Source: Pedobacter cryoconitis
GTDB taxonomy: Bacteria > Bacteroidota > Bacteroidia > Sphingobacteriales > Sphingobacteriaceae
Assembly: GCF_001590605.1 (NCBI RefSeq)
Contig: NZ_CP014504.1
Location: 4,836,001 to 4,900,000, forward strand
DNA: 64,000 nt
Direction of reading: 5' to 3'
How positions within the stretch are numbered: position 1 is the stretch's first letter; each line of letters begins with the position of its first letter. Of this stretch, positions 62,575-64,000 are shown piece by piece. The position numbers were made by a program, and so were the translations under genes. Under the pieces are notes generated by a model. The model did no database searches. It saw only the letters and a list, made by a program, of their open reading frames with translations, and was not told the DNA's origin.

Positions 62575-63807
62575 TTAATAAGTTAATTTCGATATGGCAG
62601 TTACACCAGCTGCACCTTCAATATGAGCACCCCTTGTTACCGTTCCATTGTCTGAATTAATAATGTATACATAATATTCACCTGCATTATCCTCCATTAC
62701 ATAATTGATTGTTTTACCATCTGGTTCAGCATAAACGATTAGCTTAAATCCACCAAATTCATGTACAGGAACTCCTGGCACCGGGGTAATCGTATTGTTA
62801 AATACATCAGCAATAATCATCTTGATTTTTCCACCAGTCGCTTTGGCATCCGTATAAACTGCCATCAGGAATTTACCCTTGCCAATATATTCACCTCTGC
62901 AGATTTTTGTGCCTACAGCAGCCTCAATATTAAAGAAATAAGATTTATCGAATTGTTCCGCTCCTTTTTTGATACGGACAATACCAGATGGTTTTGTCGA
63001 TGTTCTCTGTTCACCATCACCCATTGCAGTAGACCATCCGTAAGTATCACCATTCTCGATTTGCTGAAGACCTTGCTGACTGCTCCAGTCTCCAATAAAG
63101 CCAGTGCGATCATCTGAAATTGTTTTTTCGTATTTAAGCTCAGGATAACTGAAAACAGCCACCCATGTACTATCTAAACTACCATATTCACCTTCATACA
63201 CTCTGCCACCAGGAGTATGTTTGAACTTATAATAAGGAATATATAGCTTGTTGTTTACTTCAAACAAACCTGTCCAGACGGCATTAAAGCCCGTTCCTGT
63301 TATTTTCTTTAAATCGGTTGTACTTCTTCCTGCAAGCTGGAGATTAACTGCATCAAAACGGTATAATTCACCCACACCACTTGAACGCGGATCACCACCA
63401 CCTACCCAGAAATCATTCCCGACTTTACCAGATATACCTGTGCGGAAGGTTGTTACTGCTCTTCCGGCTTCAAATATTTTACCTTGTTCATTCAGACGAA
63501 ATGGTCTTACAAGCCCTTGCTCATTGTAAGCCTGCGCAAATACGGTATTATTCTGAACGATAAAAGACCAGGCATCTACCTCTACACCATTATTGGTTGA
63601 TGAAACTCCCCCTTTAGTGATATCATCTGTACTTACGATATAGGTTGCAGCACCTTCACCCTTGCCAGTGTAAACAAATACATATTTTGAGCGACCTGTC
63701 TTTCCTGGATCTACAGGAGCATCCGGAGTTGTATTCTTGCTGCAAGCACTTAATAGTACAGCCATCCCTAACATGCCTGTCATTAAAAAATTAGTAGTCT
63801 TTTTCAT
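62575..63807 (-). CDS. DUF4374 lipoprotein
   Basis: 410 aa. Lipobox AVLLSACSKNT, then a beta-propeller-like DUF4374 domain (SKYVFVYTGKGEGAATYIVS; GNDFWVGGGDPRSSGVGELY). Surface or periplasmic protein, probably capturing the ligand of the receptor below. First gene of the three-gene operon; ligand not visible. Upstream 63808-64000 shows no other gene. Confidence 0.88.
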   Translation of the reverse strand: MKKTTNFLMTGMLGMAVLLSACSKNTTPDAPVDPGKTGRSKYVFVYTGKGEGAATYIVSTDDITKGGVSSTNNGVEVDAWSFIVQNNTVFAQAYNEQGLVRPFRLNEQGKIFEAGRAVTTFRTGISGKVGNDFWVGGGDPRSSGVGELYRFDAVNLQLAGRSTTDLKKITGTGFNAVWTGLFEVNNKLYIPYYKFKHTPGGRVYEGEYGSLDSTWVAVFSYPELKYEKTISDDRTGFIGDWSSQQGLQQIENGDTYGWSTAMGDGEQRTSTKPSGIVRIKKGAEQFDKSYFFNIEAAVGTKICRGEYIGKGKFLMAVYTDAKATGGKIKMIIADVFNNTITPVPGVPVHEFGGFKLIVYAEPDGKTINYVMEDNAGEYYVYIINSDNGTVTRGAHIEGAAGVTAISKLTY

Positions 63808-64000
63808 TGTTATATAGTTTGTTTTTTAATTTTGATGAAGCTATGCTGTGCTACCCGATTTTGTTCATTTCGTTTTGTATTCTGCTGCACATGATGGTTT
63901 CATTGTTATATTTATTTAATTATTAAAAGCTGATTTAAACGTTGCCCCTGATCAGAGACCTCTTTTTTTAGAAAAATAATAACGAAGCTTTAGGTTAAAA

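Overview
The window comes from a Bacteroidota chromosome, most likely Sphingobacteriaceae close to Pedobacter. The grounds are a SusC/RagA receptor, a gldH gliding lipoprotein, a type IX secretion (T9SS) sorting tail, DUF3078 and DUF4374 proteins, an S16 protein with a long acidic tail, few Shine-Dalgarno sequences, and promoters of the form TTTG-N19-TAnnTTTG. Genus and species are inference. No tRNA, rRNA, CRISPR array or complete mobile element was recognised.

Layout. 1-4605: 5' part of a SusC-like receptor gene and a secreted M14 peptidase. 4755-17388: housekeeping genes (murF, gldH, a PSP1-domain gene, holB, ruvX, an O-methyltransferase, two glucosaminidase-LysM proteins, three Bacteroidota-specific envelope genes, ffh, comM). 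17389-24715: accessory island of about 7.3 kb. It carries two HxlR regulators, each divergent from a quinone-reductase-type gene, a catalase-like peroxidase with cytochrome b561, an AraC regulator and a decayed IS66 transposase. It is bracketed by the 3' end of comM and a second, roughly 97% identical copy of that 3' end (24716-25149). 25241-32241: secreted proteases (M57 HEIGH, S8 with T9SS tail, S9) and a TlpA-type thioredoxin. 32327-44078: htpG, a DUF2157 membrane gene pair, an M16 peptidase, def, NifU and Mrp iron-sulfur proteins, a fused AsmA-like/GT51 glycosyltransferase, hpt and psd. 44079-44869: a long non-coding stretch full of palindromes. 44870-57879: rplS, trmD, rimM, rpsP, pfkA, a DsbD split over two genes, birA, rsfS, ftsH, a LUD protein, a ketoacyl-ACP synthase III and a TPR protein. 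57991-63807: a zinc-ribbon coiled-coil protein and a likely iron-uptake operon (DUF4374 lipoprotein, PepSY membrane protein, TonB-dependent receptor).

How the parts fit. Most of the window is ordinary core genome. The island looks like a redox and xenobiotic-stress cassette that entered at the 3' end of comM and left the displaced original end at its far side. The two most unusual non-coding objects are long imperfect hairpins at 6090-6243 and 44385-44543. Their arms are built from short repeated words around one common centre and share vocabulary with each other. A 56-bp perfect palindrome lies beside the second one.
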